Below, piece after piece: positions 43,305-52,139 of a stretch of DNA of 64,000 nucleotides; position 1 is the stretch's first letter, and every line of letters begins with the position of its first letter. Source of the DNA: Sphingomonas aurea (GTDB lineage Bacteria > Pseudomonadota > Alphaproteobacteria > Sphingomonadales > Sphingomonadaceae); NCBI RefSeq assembly GCF_030678875.1, contig NZ_JAUUDS010000001.1:744001-808000 (forward strand). Reading direction: 5' to 3'. Below the pieces are notes generated by a model. That model had not been told where the DNA came from, made no database searches, and was given only the letters and a program-made list of their open reading frames with translations. The translations under genes were made by a program, and so were the position numbers.

Positions 43305-46154
43305 GTGACCGTCACCACCACATCGTCGTCTCTGCTGGAGGCGGCGCTCGATTACGCGCGCCGCGGCTGGCCGGTCTTCCCGTGCAGTCCGCGGAACAAG
43401 CGTCCGCTGCTCGCCTGCGACAAGGACGATCAGGGCAAGGACATCAAGGGCACTGGCGGCGTCACCAAGGCGACGACCGACGAAGATCAGATCCGGGCTT
43501 GGTGGCGCAAATGGCCGCGCGCGATGATTGGCGTGTCGGTCGGCCGGGCCGACATGCTCGTCGTCGACTTCGATCCGCGGCGCGAGGAGCAGGTCGACGA
43601 GACCACCGGCGAGGTGACGGTCGTCGAATGGACGCTGGATCAGCTGAAGGCGGATACCGAGGCGCAGATCGGCTGCACGCTCGCGACGTCGCTGGCAGTG
43701 CGCACGCCCTCTGGCGGCGTCCATATCTATTACCGGATGCCCGATGGCGAGCCAATCGGGAACAAGGGCAGCCTGCCCCGCCACGTCGATGTGCGCGGCC
43801 TGGGCGGCTACACGATCCTGCCGCCCAGCGTCTGCGAGGGCGACGGCAAGAACGCGGCGGGCTCATACCGTTGGCTGCGCGGCGACAGCGAGGCGGCGGT
43901 CGCGGAGATGCCGGCCGCGCTGGTCGAGGCGCTGCGCACCCGCACCCGGCCCACGGCGTCGCCTCCGCCGGCCGCTTCGCCCGGCATGGACCGGCAGGCG
44001 TTTCCCGTCGACCTGGACGACGCGCATCGGCGCTACGCCCTGCGCGCCCTGGACGAGGAGCTGCGCGACCTGGAGGCGACGCCGATCGGCGGTGGCCGCT
44101 ATGGCGGGCGCAATGCGGGCATCTACCACGCCGCGATGAAGCTGGGCGGCTTCGTCCTCGCCGGCGCGCTGCACGAGGGGGTCGTGCGGGCCAGCCTGGA
44201 GGCCGTGGTGCGGGCGATGCCGCAGAATGACGATCTGCCCGGCGCGTTGAAGGCGATCCACAACGGCTTCGCCAACGCCAAGCCCCGCGACCTCAGCGCC
44301 GTAGGCGCGCGCACGGCGCGCGGGCGCGATAGCGGCCGCTCCGCATCCTCCTTCGACGACGCCCCGCCGATGCCTCCGCCGGACGCCTATGCCGACGAGC
44401 GGAACGACGGCTACCCCGCACCCCATGATGATGATGGCGAGCAAACGTCCTTCCATTCGGAAGCATCGTCGCCCGTGGCATCTGCTGAGGGGTCTGGGGA
44501 CCGCATCGCACCGCCAAGGAACGATGCCCTCGATCGCAAGTGCGCGGTCTGCCGCACGACGGACCTCGGCAACGGCGAGCGCTTCCGGATACGGCATGCC
44601 TGGCGCTTCCGCTTCTGCAACGAACTCGGCTGGTTCGTCTGGGACGGCCGGCGCTGGGAACTGCTGTCTGAGGAAAAGGACAAGATCCCCGGCAAGGTCA
44701 GCCTCGCCGTGTTCGATACGGTCCGCGCGATCGGCAATGAGGCGGACCTCGTCGAGGCGAGTGGCCGGCGCGAGGATCTGGCCGACGATGCCACCGATGA
44801 CGAACGGGCCAGCACGCTGGACTTCATCGTGCGCTGGAAGGGGTCGGGCGATAACAAGGTCGCGGTCTATTACAGCGACACGTTGCGCGACCATGCGAAG
44901 TCCAGCGAGGGCGCCCAGCGACTCAGCTGCATCGCCGGCATCGTCAAATCGTTCGATGATGTCGCGATCCGCGCCGACGCGATGGACGCCGACCGGATGG
45001 CGATCAACGTCCTCAACGGCACGCTGCGCCTCACGCAAAAGGGCAAGCGCTGGACGATGGTCGAGGGCGTGCTGAAGGAGATCAGCATGGGCGACCGTTG
45101 GGGCCTGCGTCTCGATCCGCATCGGCCATCCGACCTCATCAGCAAGGTCGCGGGTGTCGTGTTCGATCCCAAGGCGAACAGCGCCGTCTACGACGCGTTC
45201 CTCGCCGTCGTGCAGCCTGACGACAAGATGCGCCGGTTCCTGCACCAGTGGGGCGGCCTGAGCCTGACCGGCGACATCAGCGAGCAGAAGCTGGCGTTCT
45301 TTCACGGCAAGGGCCGCAACGGCAAGTCGACGCTGGTCGACGCGTGGAGCCATGTCGCAGGCGATTATGGCGGCTCGGTCGCAATCGAGACGTTCCTCGA
45401 CCAGGGGCGCGGGCGCAAGGGTGGCGAGGCCACTCCGGACCTCGCCCGCCTGCCCGGCATCCGGTTCCTGCGCACCTCCGAGCCGGAGAAGGGCGCGAAG
45501 CTCGCAGAGGCGCTGATCAAGCTGATCACGGGCGGCGAGCTGATCGACGCGCGGTTCCTGAACAAGGGCTTCTTCTCGTTCCTACCCTCATTCAAGGTCA
45601 CGATCTCGGGCAACCACAAGCCGAAGATCACCGGCCATGACGACGGTATCTGGCGCCGCGTCATGCTGGTGCCCTGGGATGTCCAGATCGCACGAGAGGA
45701 CGTCGACAAGAGCCTGCCCGACAAGCTGAAGACGGAGGCTTCGGGCATCCTGAACCGGCTGATCGAGGGTCTGCTCGACTGGCGCGAGAACGGGCTGACC
45801 GAGCCGGAGAGCGTGATCGCCGCGACGGCGAAGTACCGCGAGCAGTCGGATCAGCTCGGGCGCTTTCTCGACGAATGTACGCGGCCTGTCGCCGGTGCGC
45901 GGTCGAAGTCGTCGGTGCTGTTCGCGCTGTTCACCGCATGGTCGAAGGCGACAGGCTCGGCCGAGTGGCAGACGCAGGGCTTCTCCAAGGCGATGGAAGA
46001 CCGCGGGTTCGAGAAGAAGACGTCGAACGGCATCCACTGGCTCGACATCGAGATGACCAAGACGGTCGAGGATTACGCGGACAGCGGCACGGCCGGCGAA
46101 GCGTATCAGGATGGCGATCCGGGGCCGTCATGGGGCGACGACGATCCGATCTAA
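43305..46154 (+). CDS. Phage primase-polymerase / SF3 helicase (P4-alpha-like)
   Basis: This is a 949-residue multidomain replication protein. The N-terminal AEP primase-polymerase domain (about 1-210) has the metal-binding D88-x-D90 (VVDFDPR) and TPSGGVHIYYRM. A low-complexity linker (about 340-400) follows, then a D5_N-like region, then an SF3 helicase with Walker A near residues 666-676 (GKGRNGKST). A C-terminal winged-helix region ends the protein. It starts with GTG at 43305 after GGGGG. It should prime and unwind DNA at the phage origin, and a candidate origin lies right after its stop. Confidence 0.92.
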   Translation: MTVTTTSSSLLEAALDYARRGWPVFPCSPRNKRPLLACDKDDQGKDIKGTGGVTKATTDEDQIRAWWRKWPRAMIGVSVGRADMLVVDFDPRREEQVDETTGEVTVVEWTLDQLKADTEAQIGCTLATSLAVRTPSGGVHIYYRMPDGEPIGNKGSLPRHVDVRGLGGYTILPPSVCEGDGKNAAGSYRWLRGDSEAAVAEMPAALVEALRTRTRPTASPPPAASPGMDRQAFPVDLDDAHRRYALRALDEELRDLEATPIGGGRYGGRNAGIYHAAMKLGGFVLAGALHEGVVRASLEAVVRAMPQNDDLPGALKAIHNGFANAKPRDLSAVGARTARGRDSGRSASSFDDAPPMPPPDAYADERNDGYPAPHDDDGEQTSFHSEASSPVASAEGSGDRIAPPRNDALDRKCAVCRTTDLGNGERFRIRHAWRFRFCNELGWFVWDGRRWELLSEEKDKIPGKVSLAVFDTVRAIGNEADLVEASGRREDLADDATDDERASTLDFIVRWKGSGDNKVAVYYSDTLRDHAKSSEGAQRLSCIAGIVKSFDDVAIRADAMDADRMAINVLNGTLRLTQKGKRWTMVEGVLKEISMGDRWGLRLDPHRPSDLISKVAGVVFDPKANSAVYDAFLAVVQPDDKMRRFLHQWGGLSLTGDISEQKLAFFHGKGRNGKSTLVDAWSHVAGDYGGSVAIETFLDQGRGRKGGEATPDLARLPGIRFLRTSEPEKGAKLAEALIKLITGGELIDARFLNKGFFSFLPSFKVTISGNHKPKITGHDDGIWRRVMLVPWDVQIAREDVDKSLPDKLKTEASGILNRLIEGLLDWRENGLTEPESVIAATAKYREQSDQLGRFLDECTRPVAGARSKSSVLFALFTAWSKATGSAEWQTQGFSKAMEDRGFEKKTSNGIHWLDIEMTKTVEDYADSGTAGEAYQDGDPGPSWGDDDPI

Positions 46155-46160
46155 CGCGTT

Positions 46161-46448
46161 TTGGAAGGACATCGGCTTCCGGGTGGAAAGACGATTGGAA
46201 GGACGGAAATGGCTGATTTCTGCGGGCTTGGAAGGGGTGGAATGAATTTGTGACCTCCCGCCGTGATGTGCGCATGTGCGCGCATGCGCGCACACGAAAA
46301 CACCCTGAATTATCCTTCCAATCCTTCCATTCCTCTCTCTGACCAACACCGACAATCAAAAAAGGCGGCAACGACAATGGCTTATGAAAATGGCGGGCGC
46401 GGCGATGTGGAAGGAGCGGCGATGGTGACGGCCTCTCCGTTGGAAGGA
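46161..46448. other. Candidate phage replication origin
   Basis: This is non-coding for most of its length. TTGGAAGGA occurs at 46161, 46195 and 46440, and inverted at 46313. Near matches lie at 46228, 46407 and (inverted) 46322. The cluster brackets a perfect 20-bp palindrome at 46275-46294, itself within a 31-nt alternating purine-pyrimidine tract (46266-46296), and a more AT-rich stretch at 46295-46380. Repeats plus palindrome plus AT-rich DNA beside a replication gene is the usual origin layout. Confidence 0.5.
46275..46294. repeat. Perfect 20-bp palindrome in an alternating purine-pyrimidine tract
   Basis: TGTGCGCGCATGCGCGCACA is self-complementary. The surrounding 46266-46296 alternates purine and pyrimidine without a break, the composition that most readily forms Z-DNA or a cruciform. 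Confidence 0.9.
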
Positions 46449-46916
46449 GGCGTCCTTCCGCCGGGTTTCCTGACCTTCGACATGGTGCAGGAGCGGCTCG
46501 TTGAGGCGATGATCACCTGCTGGCGCCATCCCGACCGGGAGCGCGGGTGGCAGCGCATCCGCTCGGCCTGGCCCGAGATCCTGCGCGAGAAGGATAAGGG
46601 CGACTATGACGCGCGCGGCGGTGATGGCACCAGCTCCGACGTCGCGCTGCGTCCGGCATCGCAGACGCGGGCCGAGATCGCCGACATGGAGGAGGCGTTC
46701 GGCTGGGCGTCGGCCTTGTCATGCGAGGATCGTCGTCTCGTCGGGTTGGTGATCACCACGCTGGCGCGCGGGCGCCGCGAGGTGTCGTGGCGTCAGCTGC
46801 TCCGGCCGATGGGCCGCACGCGTGGTGCGGACGGTCTGCGCATGCAGTACGGACGCGCCATTCACGCCATCTGCGCGGCAGAAAACAGCGGATGCCGCAT
46901 TCGTCAAACTATCTAG
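46377..46916 (+). CDS. DUF6362-like phage protein
   Basis: This 179-residue protein looks like the DUF6362 family of phage proteins (VQERLVEAMITCWRHPDRERGWQRIRSAWPEI, then a C-terminal helix-turn-helix region SWRQLLRPMGRTRGADGLRMQYGRAIHAI). These are thought to be DNA-binding regulators at the end of early operons. AAGGCGG precedes the ATG at 46377. The upstream in-frame extension covers the candidate origin and is not used. Confidence 0.75.
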   Translation: MAYENGGRGDVEGAAMVTASPLEGGVLPPGFLTFDMVQERLVEAMITCWRHPDRERGWQRIRSAWPEILREKDKGDYDARGGDGTSSDVALRPASQTRAEIADMEEAFGWASALSCEDRRLVGLVITTLARGRREVSWRQLLRPMGRTRGADGLRMQYGRAIHAICAAENSGCRIRQTI

Positions 46917-47057
46917 TTGCGTCTCGCGAAATAATGGGTGTTCGCCTGCGCCCATTTTCGGGGTTATTCACGGTCACACTGGGATGGGCCTACGGGCATC
47001 CGCCTCTCTGCTGTCGAAGAGGTCGCCATGTAACCGGATCAGTATCCTCCCTGTCCT

Positions 47058-47103
47058 CAACGAAGGGTGCCGCGGCTTCGGTCACGGTGCCCTTCGTTGT
47101 TTT
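47058..47103 (+). terminator. Rho-independent terminator between early and late modules
   Basis: CAACGAAGGG (47058-47067) pairs with CCCTTCGTTG (47090-47099), followed by TTTT. Inner bases (TGCCG / CGGTG region) extend the stem. The rest of 46917-47222 shows no gene. Confidence 0.85.
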
Positions 47104-47222
47104 GGGCGTGGGTCATGGGTCCTTTCCGGGGGCGCCGGCCTCGGGCGGTGTGTCGCAGCGCTACGGCGCGCCGTTCACGCCCGTCGCGCCATTATGAAGT
47201 TTATGAACATGGGGCTGCTCGC

Positions 47223-47576
47223 ATGGGTCGACTGACCAGCCTGCCGTCTCGGCTCGGGTCGCTGCGGCCTCGCCTCGCATCGTTGCCTGTCGGTGATCGG
47301 CAGGCGTATGACCGCAACCGCGATCAGCAGGCTTGGCGGCGATGGTACAAGACATCGCGCTGGCAAAAGCTGCGTTGGTCGATCCTCGTCCGCGACCTGT
47401 TCACCTGCGGTATGTGCGGCAAGCTGGAGCCGGACACGTCGCAGTTGGTCGCGGACCACCGCCGCCCCCACCGTGGTGACGAACGCCTGTTCTGGGACGA
47501 GCGCAACCTGTGGTGCCTGTGCAAGCCCTGCCATGACAGCACGAAGCAGCGGCAGGAGGCACGCGGCCACCCCTGA
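47223..47576 (+). CDS. HNH endonuclease, packaging-associated
   Basis: This 117-residue HNH nuclease has a zinc-binding frame CGMC ... CKPC around the active site LVADHRRPHRGDERLFWDERN. The pattern C-x2-C ... DH ... N-L-x2-L-C-x2-C-H is canonical. An HNH gene directly before the terminase genes is common in HK97-like phages and is needed for terminase action in some of them. The start at 47223 is chosen because the upstream extension runs through the terminator. Confidence 0.9.
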   Translation: MGRLTSLPSRLGSLRPRLASLPVGDRQAYDRNRDQQAWRRWYKTSRWQKLRWSILVRDLFTCGMCGKLEPDTSQLVADHRRPHRGDERLFWDERNLWCLCKPCHDSTKQRQEARGHP

Positions 47577-47655
47577 CCCATACGGGGTGGGGGGGTCGAA
47601 AGTCCGAGGGGGTGCCGGCGCCTAGACCGCATCCGATCTCATCTGGAGGTTTTTT

Positions 47656-48135
47656 TTGAGCGACGCGGATTTTCCGGAGGTCGACCTGTTCGGCGACGCC
47701 GTAATTCCGCGCAAGGAAGGGCGTGGGCGACCTGAACACGCCTGGACACTTGCGAACTCGAACAAGGTGCTTTTGGCGTTTGCCCGTGGAATGACGGTCA
47801 AGCAGGCGGCAACCGGCATCGGGGTATCCGTCCCCACGCTTCGCAAGCATTATTCTTCCGAGGTCGCGCAACGGGAGGCCGCGGCGATCCGCTTCGAAAT
47901 GGTGCAGCTCAGCCGCCTCAACGAGGGCGCCAAGGCGGGGAGCGTCTCGGCTGAGAAGGAGTTGGGGCGTCGCCTGGAGAAGGCTCGGCTCGCGGAGCTG
48001 TCCGATCAGGTGTCACAGCACGCTCGGCCACCCCGCCCGGCGCCGCTCGGCAAAAAGGCGATGGCTCAACAGGATGCGGAGGAAGTCCGCGGCCGGTTCG
48101 AGCCCCCGCCCCCTCCGCCCAGTCTGCTGAACTGA
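47656..48135 (+). CDS. Putative terminase small subunit
   Basis: This 159-residue protein has a helix-turn-helix (LLAFARGMTVKQAATGIGVSVPTLRKHY), a helical middle region (EKELGRRLEKARLAEL) and a Pro-rich tail. Its position before the large terminase supports a DNA-recognition role. The start is TTG at 47656, 6 nt after GGAGG. A run of eight T residues separates the two. Confidence 0.75.
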   Translation: MSDADFPEVDLFGDAVIPRKEGRGRPEHAWTLANSNKVLLAFARGMTVKQAATGIGVSVPTLRKHYSSEVAQREAAAIRFEMVQLSRLNEGAKAGSVSAEKELGRRLEKARLAELSDQVSQHARPPRPAPLGKKAMAQQDAEEVRGRFEPPPPPPSLLN

Positions 48136-48139
48136 GGCT

Positions 48140-49903
48140 ATGGACGCGCCGATCTGGACGACCGCCTGCCCCGACTGGGAGCGGCGGATCATCGCGCGAG
48201 AATCACTCGTGCCGTTCGCGCCCCTGTTTCCGGCCGAAGCCACAGCGGCGCTCGACGTGTTCAAGTCGCTCCGGATGGTCGACGTGGCAGGGCAACCGAC
48301 GTTCGGTGAGGCCTGCGAGCCGTTCGTGTTCGACCTGGTCGGCGCGATTTTCGGCGCATACGACGCCAATGCCGGGCAAAGGCTGATCGAGGAGTTCCTG
48401 CTCCTGATCTCGAAGAAGAACGGCAAGTCGACCATCGCGGCGGGCATCATGCTCACCGCTCTGATCCGCAACTGGCGGCATGACGCGGCGCTGAGCATCC
48501 TAGCGCCGACACAGAAAGTCGCGGGCAACAGCTTTGGGCCGGCCGCTGCCATGGTGCGCGCAGACCCGATGCTGAAGCGGGTGCTGCACGTCGTCGACAA
48601 CCAGCGGCTGATCAAGCACCGGGTCACGGGTGCCGAGCTGCGCGTCATCGCGGCGGACACCGGGACGGTAGGCGGCAGCAAGGCCGGCTTCGTGCTGGTG
48701 GACGAACTCTGGATCTTCGGGAAGCAGGCGAAGGCCGAGTCGATGCTGGAGGAGGGCACCGGCGGGCTGGCGTCGCGGCCGGAGGGTTTCGTCATCTACC
48801 TGACGACCCACAGCGACGAGCGCCCCCGCGGCGTGTTCAAGGACAAGCTCGATTATTTCCGCGGCGTTCGCGACGGCACGATCGACGATCCGCGCAGCTT
48901 CGGCATGCTCTACGAGTGGCCCGAAGCGATGCGCGACGACGAAGCGTACCTCGAACCCGACAACTTCTACGTCACCAACCCTAATCTCGGCCGATCGCAG
49001 ACGGTAAACTTCATCAAGCGCAAGATCCAGCAGGTGAAGGAAGGCCGCGGCGAGGACGGCGACACGTCGCTGCAGATCGTGCTGGCAAAATACCTGAACG
49101 TCGAGATCGGTCAGCGGCTTTCGCGCGACCGGTGGCAGGGCGCGGAGTTCTGGCCTCGCTGCGCGATCCCGGCGCTGTCCCTCGACGATCTGATCGCTCG
49201 CAGCGAGGTCATCGTTGCCGGCGTCGACGGGGGCGGTCTGGACGATCTTCTCGGCCTGTGCCTGATCGGCCGCGAGAAGGGTAGCAAGCGCTGGCTCATC
49301 TGGTGCCACGCCTGGGCTTGGTCGATCGTCTGGAAGCGCCGGCCGGACATCGTGACCATCCTTGAAGAGCTGATCGCAGAGGGCACCCTCACCCGGTGCG
49401 AGATGCCCGACGAGGCCGATCTCGGCACGATCGGCGAAGGTGATGACGAGGTCGAGGAAGAAGATCTGAGCGCCGACGTGCAGGGTGTTGTCGACATCCT
49501 CGTGCGGGTGCGGGACGCCGGCCTGTTCCCCGAGAAAGAGGCCATTGGCCTTGATCCCGCGGGCGTCGCCGCGATCGTCGACAAGCTCGCCAGCGAAGGC
49601 TTCGAGGACGACCAGATGAAGGCGATCCAGCAAGGCTGGCGCCTCACCAGCGTGATCAAGGGGCTGGCGCGCAAGTGCGCGGCCCGCACCGCTCGCCACG
49701 GCGGGACCAAGCTGATGACCTGGTGCATCGGCAACGTGAAGCAGGAGCCACGCGGTACCAGCGGCGTCGCCATCACGAAGCAGTCGCCCAGTGCGAAGAT
49801 CGATCCGTTCGCGGCCATGATGTCGGCCGCGACGCTGATGACGCTCAACCCAGAGGCCGCAGGCGGCTTCGTCTATGAAGAAAGGGGCATGTTGGTAATC
49901 TGA
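48140..49903 (+). CDS. Terminase large subunit (HK97/P27-like)
   Basis: This 587-residue packaging motor has an N-terminal ATPase with a variant Walker A (SKKNGKST at 91-98) and Walker B D188-E189 (FVLVDELWIF). The C-terminal RNase H-like nuclease starts with D363 (VAGVDGGGLDDL). It starts 4 bases after the small-subunit stop. Its stop overlaps the portal start (TGATG). The sequence type is Terminase_1, used by cohesive-end and some headful phages. Confidence 0.93.
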   Translation: MDAPIWTTACPDWERRIIARESLVPFAPLFPAEATAALDVFKSLRMVDVAGQPTFGEACEPFVFDLVGAIFGAYDANAGQRLIEEFLLLISKKNGKSTIAAGIMLTALIRNWRHDAALSILAPTQKVAGNSFGPAAAMVRADPMLKRVLHVVDNQRLIKHRVTGAELRVIAADTGTVGGSKAGFVLVDELWIFGKQAKAESMLEEGTGGLASRPEGFVIYLTTHSDERPRGVFKDKLDYFRGVRDGTIDDPRSFGMLYEWPEAMRDDEAYLEPDNFYVTNPNLGRSQTVNFIKRKIQQVKEGRGEDGDTSLQIVLAKYLNVEIGQRLSRDRWQGAEFWPRCAIPALSLDDLIARSEVIVAGVDGGGLDDLLGLCLIGREKGSKRWLIWCHAWAWSIVWKRRPDIVTILEELIAEGTLTRCEMPDEADLGTIGEGDDEVEEEDLSADVQGVVDILVRVRDAGLFPEKEAIGLDPAGVAAIVDKLASEGFEDDQMKAIQQGWRLTSVIKGLARKCAARTARHGGTKLMTWCIGNVKQEPRGTSGVAITKQSPSAKIDPFAAMMSAATLMTLNPEAAGGFVYEERGMLVI

Positions 49904-51168
49904 TGCCCAGCTTCGACGATTATCGCCGCGCGTCCGGTGACCGCTTCAACTCGGCAAGCGGTCCCATGACCGTCCAGCCGGTCACCGGCCGTCCTGCCCC
50001 GTCTAACGTGATGGATGGACGCTTCTTCGGCGACGAAACCTGGTCGATGCTGTCGGCTGCCATGCCGATGGAAGCGAATAACGCGGAAACCGCGGCCAAG
50101 GTCGCGGCGGTGTTTTTCTGCGTGTCCATCATCGCCGAGGCGGTTGGCAGCCTGTCGCTGGAGTTCAAGGACGACAACGGGCCGCGCAACGACTTCCCGC
50201 TGGCCAACGTGCTGGCCTACGAGCCGAATCATCTGCAGACCGGCGCTGAATTCTGGGCGGCAATGGCATTCGCTGGCGTCCTCCGGGGCGAAGCGTTTGC
50301 CGAACCGGTTGCCGGGTTCGACGGCCTGGAGGTCTGGGCTCTCAACCCCCTCCGCACCGTCGCGAGCTGGGGCGAGCGCAGCATGCATGTGGACTATGCG
50401 TCCGAGCAAGGACCGCGACGGTTGCTGCCGCAGCAGCTGTTCTGGTTCACCGGCATTGCCGATGGCGGATTGCGCCCGCTGGTGCCGTGGCGCCAGGCGA
50501 AGGGCGCGATCGACTTCCAGCTCGCGCTGGAGGTCGGAGCCCGGTCGTTCTTCCGCAACGATCGGCGCCCGTCCGGGATCGTAACCACCGATCAGAAGCT
50601 GACCGACGCGTCGGCTGACCGGATCGCGGAGGGCGTGCGGCAGTGGAAGCGCGGCGGTACGCCCGTGTTCGAACAGGGCCTGACCTACGAAGCGGTCGGC
50701 AGCTCCAACACCGATGCGCAGCTGGTCGAGTTGATCCGGCAGCGCACCCTGGAGATGGGCCGATACTGGCGCATCCCGCGCTCGATGATTGGGGACGAAG
50801 GCGGGAACGCCGGGAACAACGAGCAGGACACCCGCTCCTTCGTCAATTGGGCGTTGCGCCCCCTCACCCGCCGTATCGAGCAGGCGATCACTGTTCGCAT
50901 GTTGCCGCCCGATCTGCGGGCGCAGGGCGTCCGAGCCAGGTTCAACCTCGACAGCATGCTGCGCGGCGATGCTGCCACGCAGTGGCGGAACGCTGTTCTG
51001 GCGCGAACGGCCTCGATCATGAGCGTCGACGAAATCCGGACCGGCTGGTTCGGATTGTCGGCTCTCGGCGAGGATTGGGCCAGCGATCCGCGTGCAGCCC
51101 TCAACAGCAACCGGGCGGCCGATACCACAACGGGCGGCGAGACCGCCCCTCAGGACAAGGTGCAATAG
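49903..51168 (+). CDS. Phage portal protein (HK97 family)
   Basis: This 421-residue portal subunit has the conserved VFFCVSIIAEAVGSLSLEF, VLRGEAFAEPV, the RNDRRPSGIVTTD and FEQGLTYEAVGSSNTDAQLVE segments, and the C-terminal stem region (MGRYWRIPRSMIG). Twelve copies would form the ring through which DNA enters the capsid. The ATG lies inside the terminase stop. Confidence 0.93.
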   Translation: MPSFDDYRRASGDRFNSASGPMTVQPVTGRPAPSNVMDGRFFGDETWSMLSAAMPMEANNAETAAKVAAVFFCVSIIAEAVGSLSLEFKDDNGPRNDFPLANVLAYEPNHLQTGAEFWAAMAFAGVLRGEAFAEPVAGFDGLEVWALNPLRTVASWGERSMHVDYASEQGPRRLLPQQLFWFTGIADGGLRPLVPWRQAKGAIDFQLALEVGARSFFRNDRRPSGIVTTDQKLTDASADRIAEGVRQWKRGGTPVFEQGLTYEAVGSSNTDAQLVELIRQRTLEMGRYWRIPRSMIGDEGGNAGNNEQDTRSFVNWALRPLTRRIEQAITVRMLPPDLRAQGVRARFNLDSMLRGDAATQWRNAVLARTASIMSVDEIRTGWFGLSALGEDWASDPRAALNSNRAADTTTGGETAPQDKVQ

Positions 51169-51171
51169 ACG

Positions 51172-52047
51172 ATGGATCGGTTCCTCGCCGCTTCCGCGCT
51201 GTGGGCGATGCACCCGGCATTCCTCGACTCGATGCTGAAGAGCGGCTCGATCGAAGCCATGCTGCCGGACTCGCTCCGCCAGATGGCGGCGATGATGGGC
51301 GGTCAGCCACAGGCAGCCAAGCCGGCAGACCCGATCCGGGAGGGCGCCACGCTGATCATCCCGGTCCGTGGCACGCTCGCGCCTCAGGGCCTCTACGGCA
51401 CGACCTACTACAACGTGTTGGCTGATCAGGTCCGCGACGCCGCAGCCGATGACAAGATCGGGGCGATTGTCCTGGCCGTCCGGAGCCCCGGCGGATACGT
51501 CTGGGGCTGCGCCGAGGCCGGCGACGCGATCTACGAGGCCCGATCGTCCAAGCCGGTGATCGCGGTCGCCGATCCGTACTGCTTCTCGGCCGCGTACTGG
51601 CTCGCAACGCAGGCCAGCGCCTTCTACTGTACGACCAGTGGGGAGGTCGGCTCGGTCGGTGTCCGGTCCGGTCACACCGACATGTCCGGTTTCGAGGCCA
51701 AGATCGGCATGGTTACCACGCTGATCGCGTCGCACCCGGACAAGATCGCAGCGCACCCCTATGCGCCGCTGACGGATGAGGATCGCGCTGACATCGCGGC
51801 GTCCGTCGACCAGTCGAATGTCGCCTTTGCCACCGCCATCGCGCGGGGTCGCGGGATGAAGGTGGGCGACGTCGCACGGGTGCACGGCACGGGCAAGACG
51901 TTCCAGGCGCCTACCGCGCTCGCCAACGGCGCGATCGACGGTGTCGCCACGCTGCGCGATGTGGTCGCCCAGTACAACACCAGCCGCGCCAGGCTGTCGC
52001 TGATGCGGCGCCAGGCGGCTGCGATCGAGATGGCCCTCACCATCTGA
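51172..52047 (+). CDS. S49-family prohead protease
   Basis: This 291-residue SppA-like serine peptidase has predicted nucleophile S139 (CFSAAYWLATQA) and general base K177 (GFEAKIGMV), with AVRSPGGYVWG upstream. In this position it matures the capsid by cutting the scaffold domain of the major capsid protein. It replaces the U35-type protease of HK97 itself. The gene starts 4 bases after the portal stop. Confidence 0.92.
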   Translation: MDRFLAASALWAMHPAFLDSMLKSGSIEAMLPDSLRQMAAMMGGQPQAAKPADPIREGATLIIPVRGTLAPQGLYGTTYYNVLADQVRDAAADDKIGAIVLAVRSPGGYVWGCAEAGDAIYEARSSKPVIAVADPYCFSAAYWLATQASAFYCTTSGEVGSVGVRSGHTDMSGFEAKIGMVTTLIASHPDKIAAHPYAPLTDEDRADIAASVDQSNVAFATAIARGRGMKVGDVARVHGTGKTFQAPTALANGAIDGVATLRDVVAQYNTSRARLSLMRRQAAAIEMALTI

Positions 52048-52139
52048 CGAGATCCTCCCCGCGAGGGGGTGACGCGCGGGCCGCGGTGGCCCGTGCGATT
52101 GTGGGCGCACGCCCATCCACCAAGAAGAAGGACACCACC

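Noticed and set aside
46275..46294. Palindrome read as a terminator
   Set aside because: No loop and no T-tract; the alternating composition and nearby repeats fit an origin or protein site better.
47650..47657. Run of eight T residues as a transcription slippage site
   Set aside because: It lies before the start codon, between GGAGG and TTG, so slippage would not change a reading frame.
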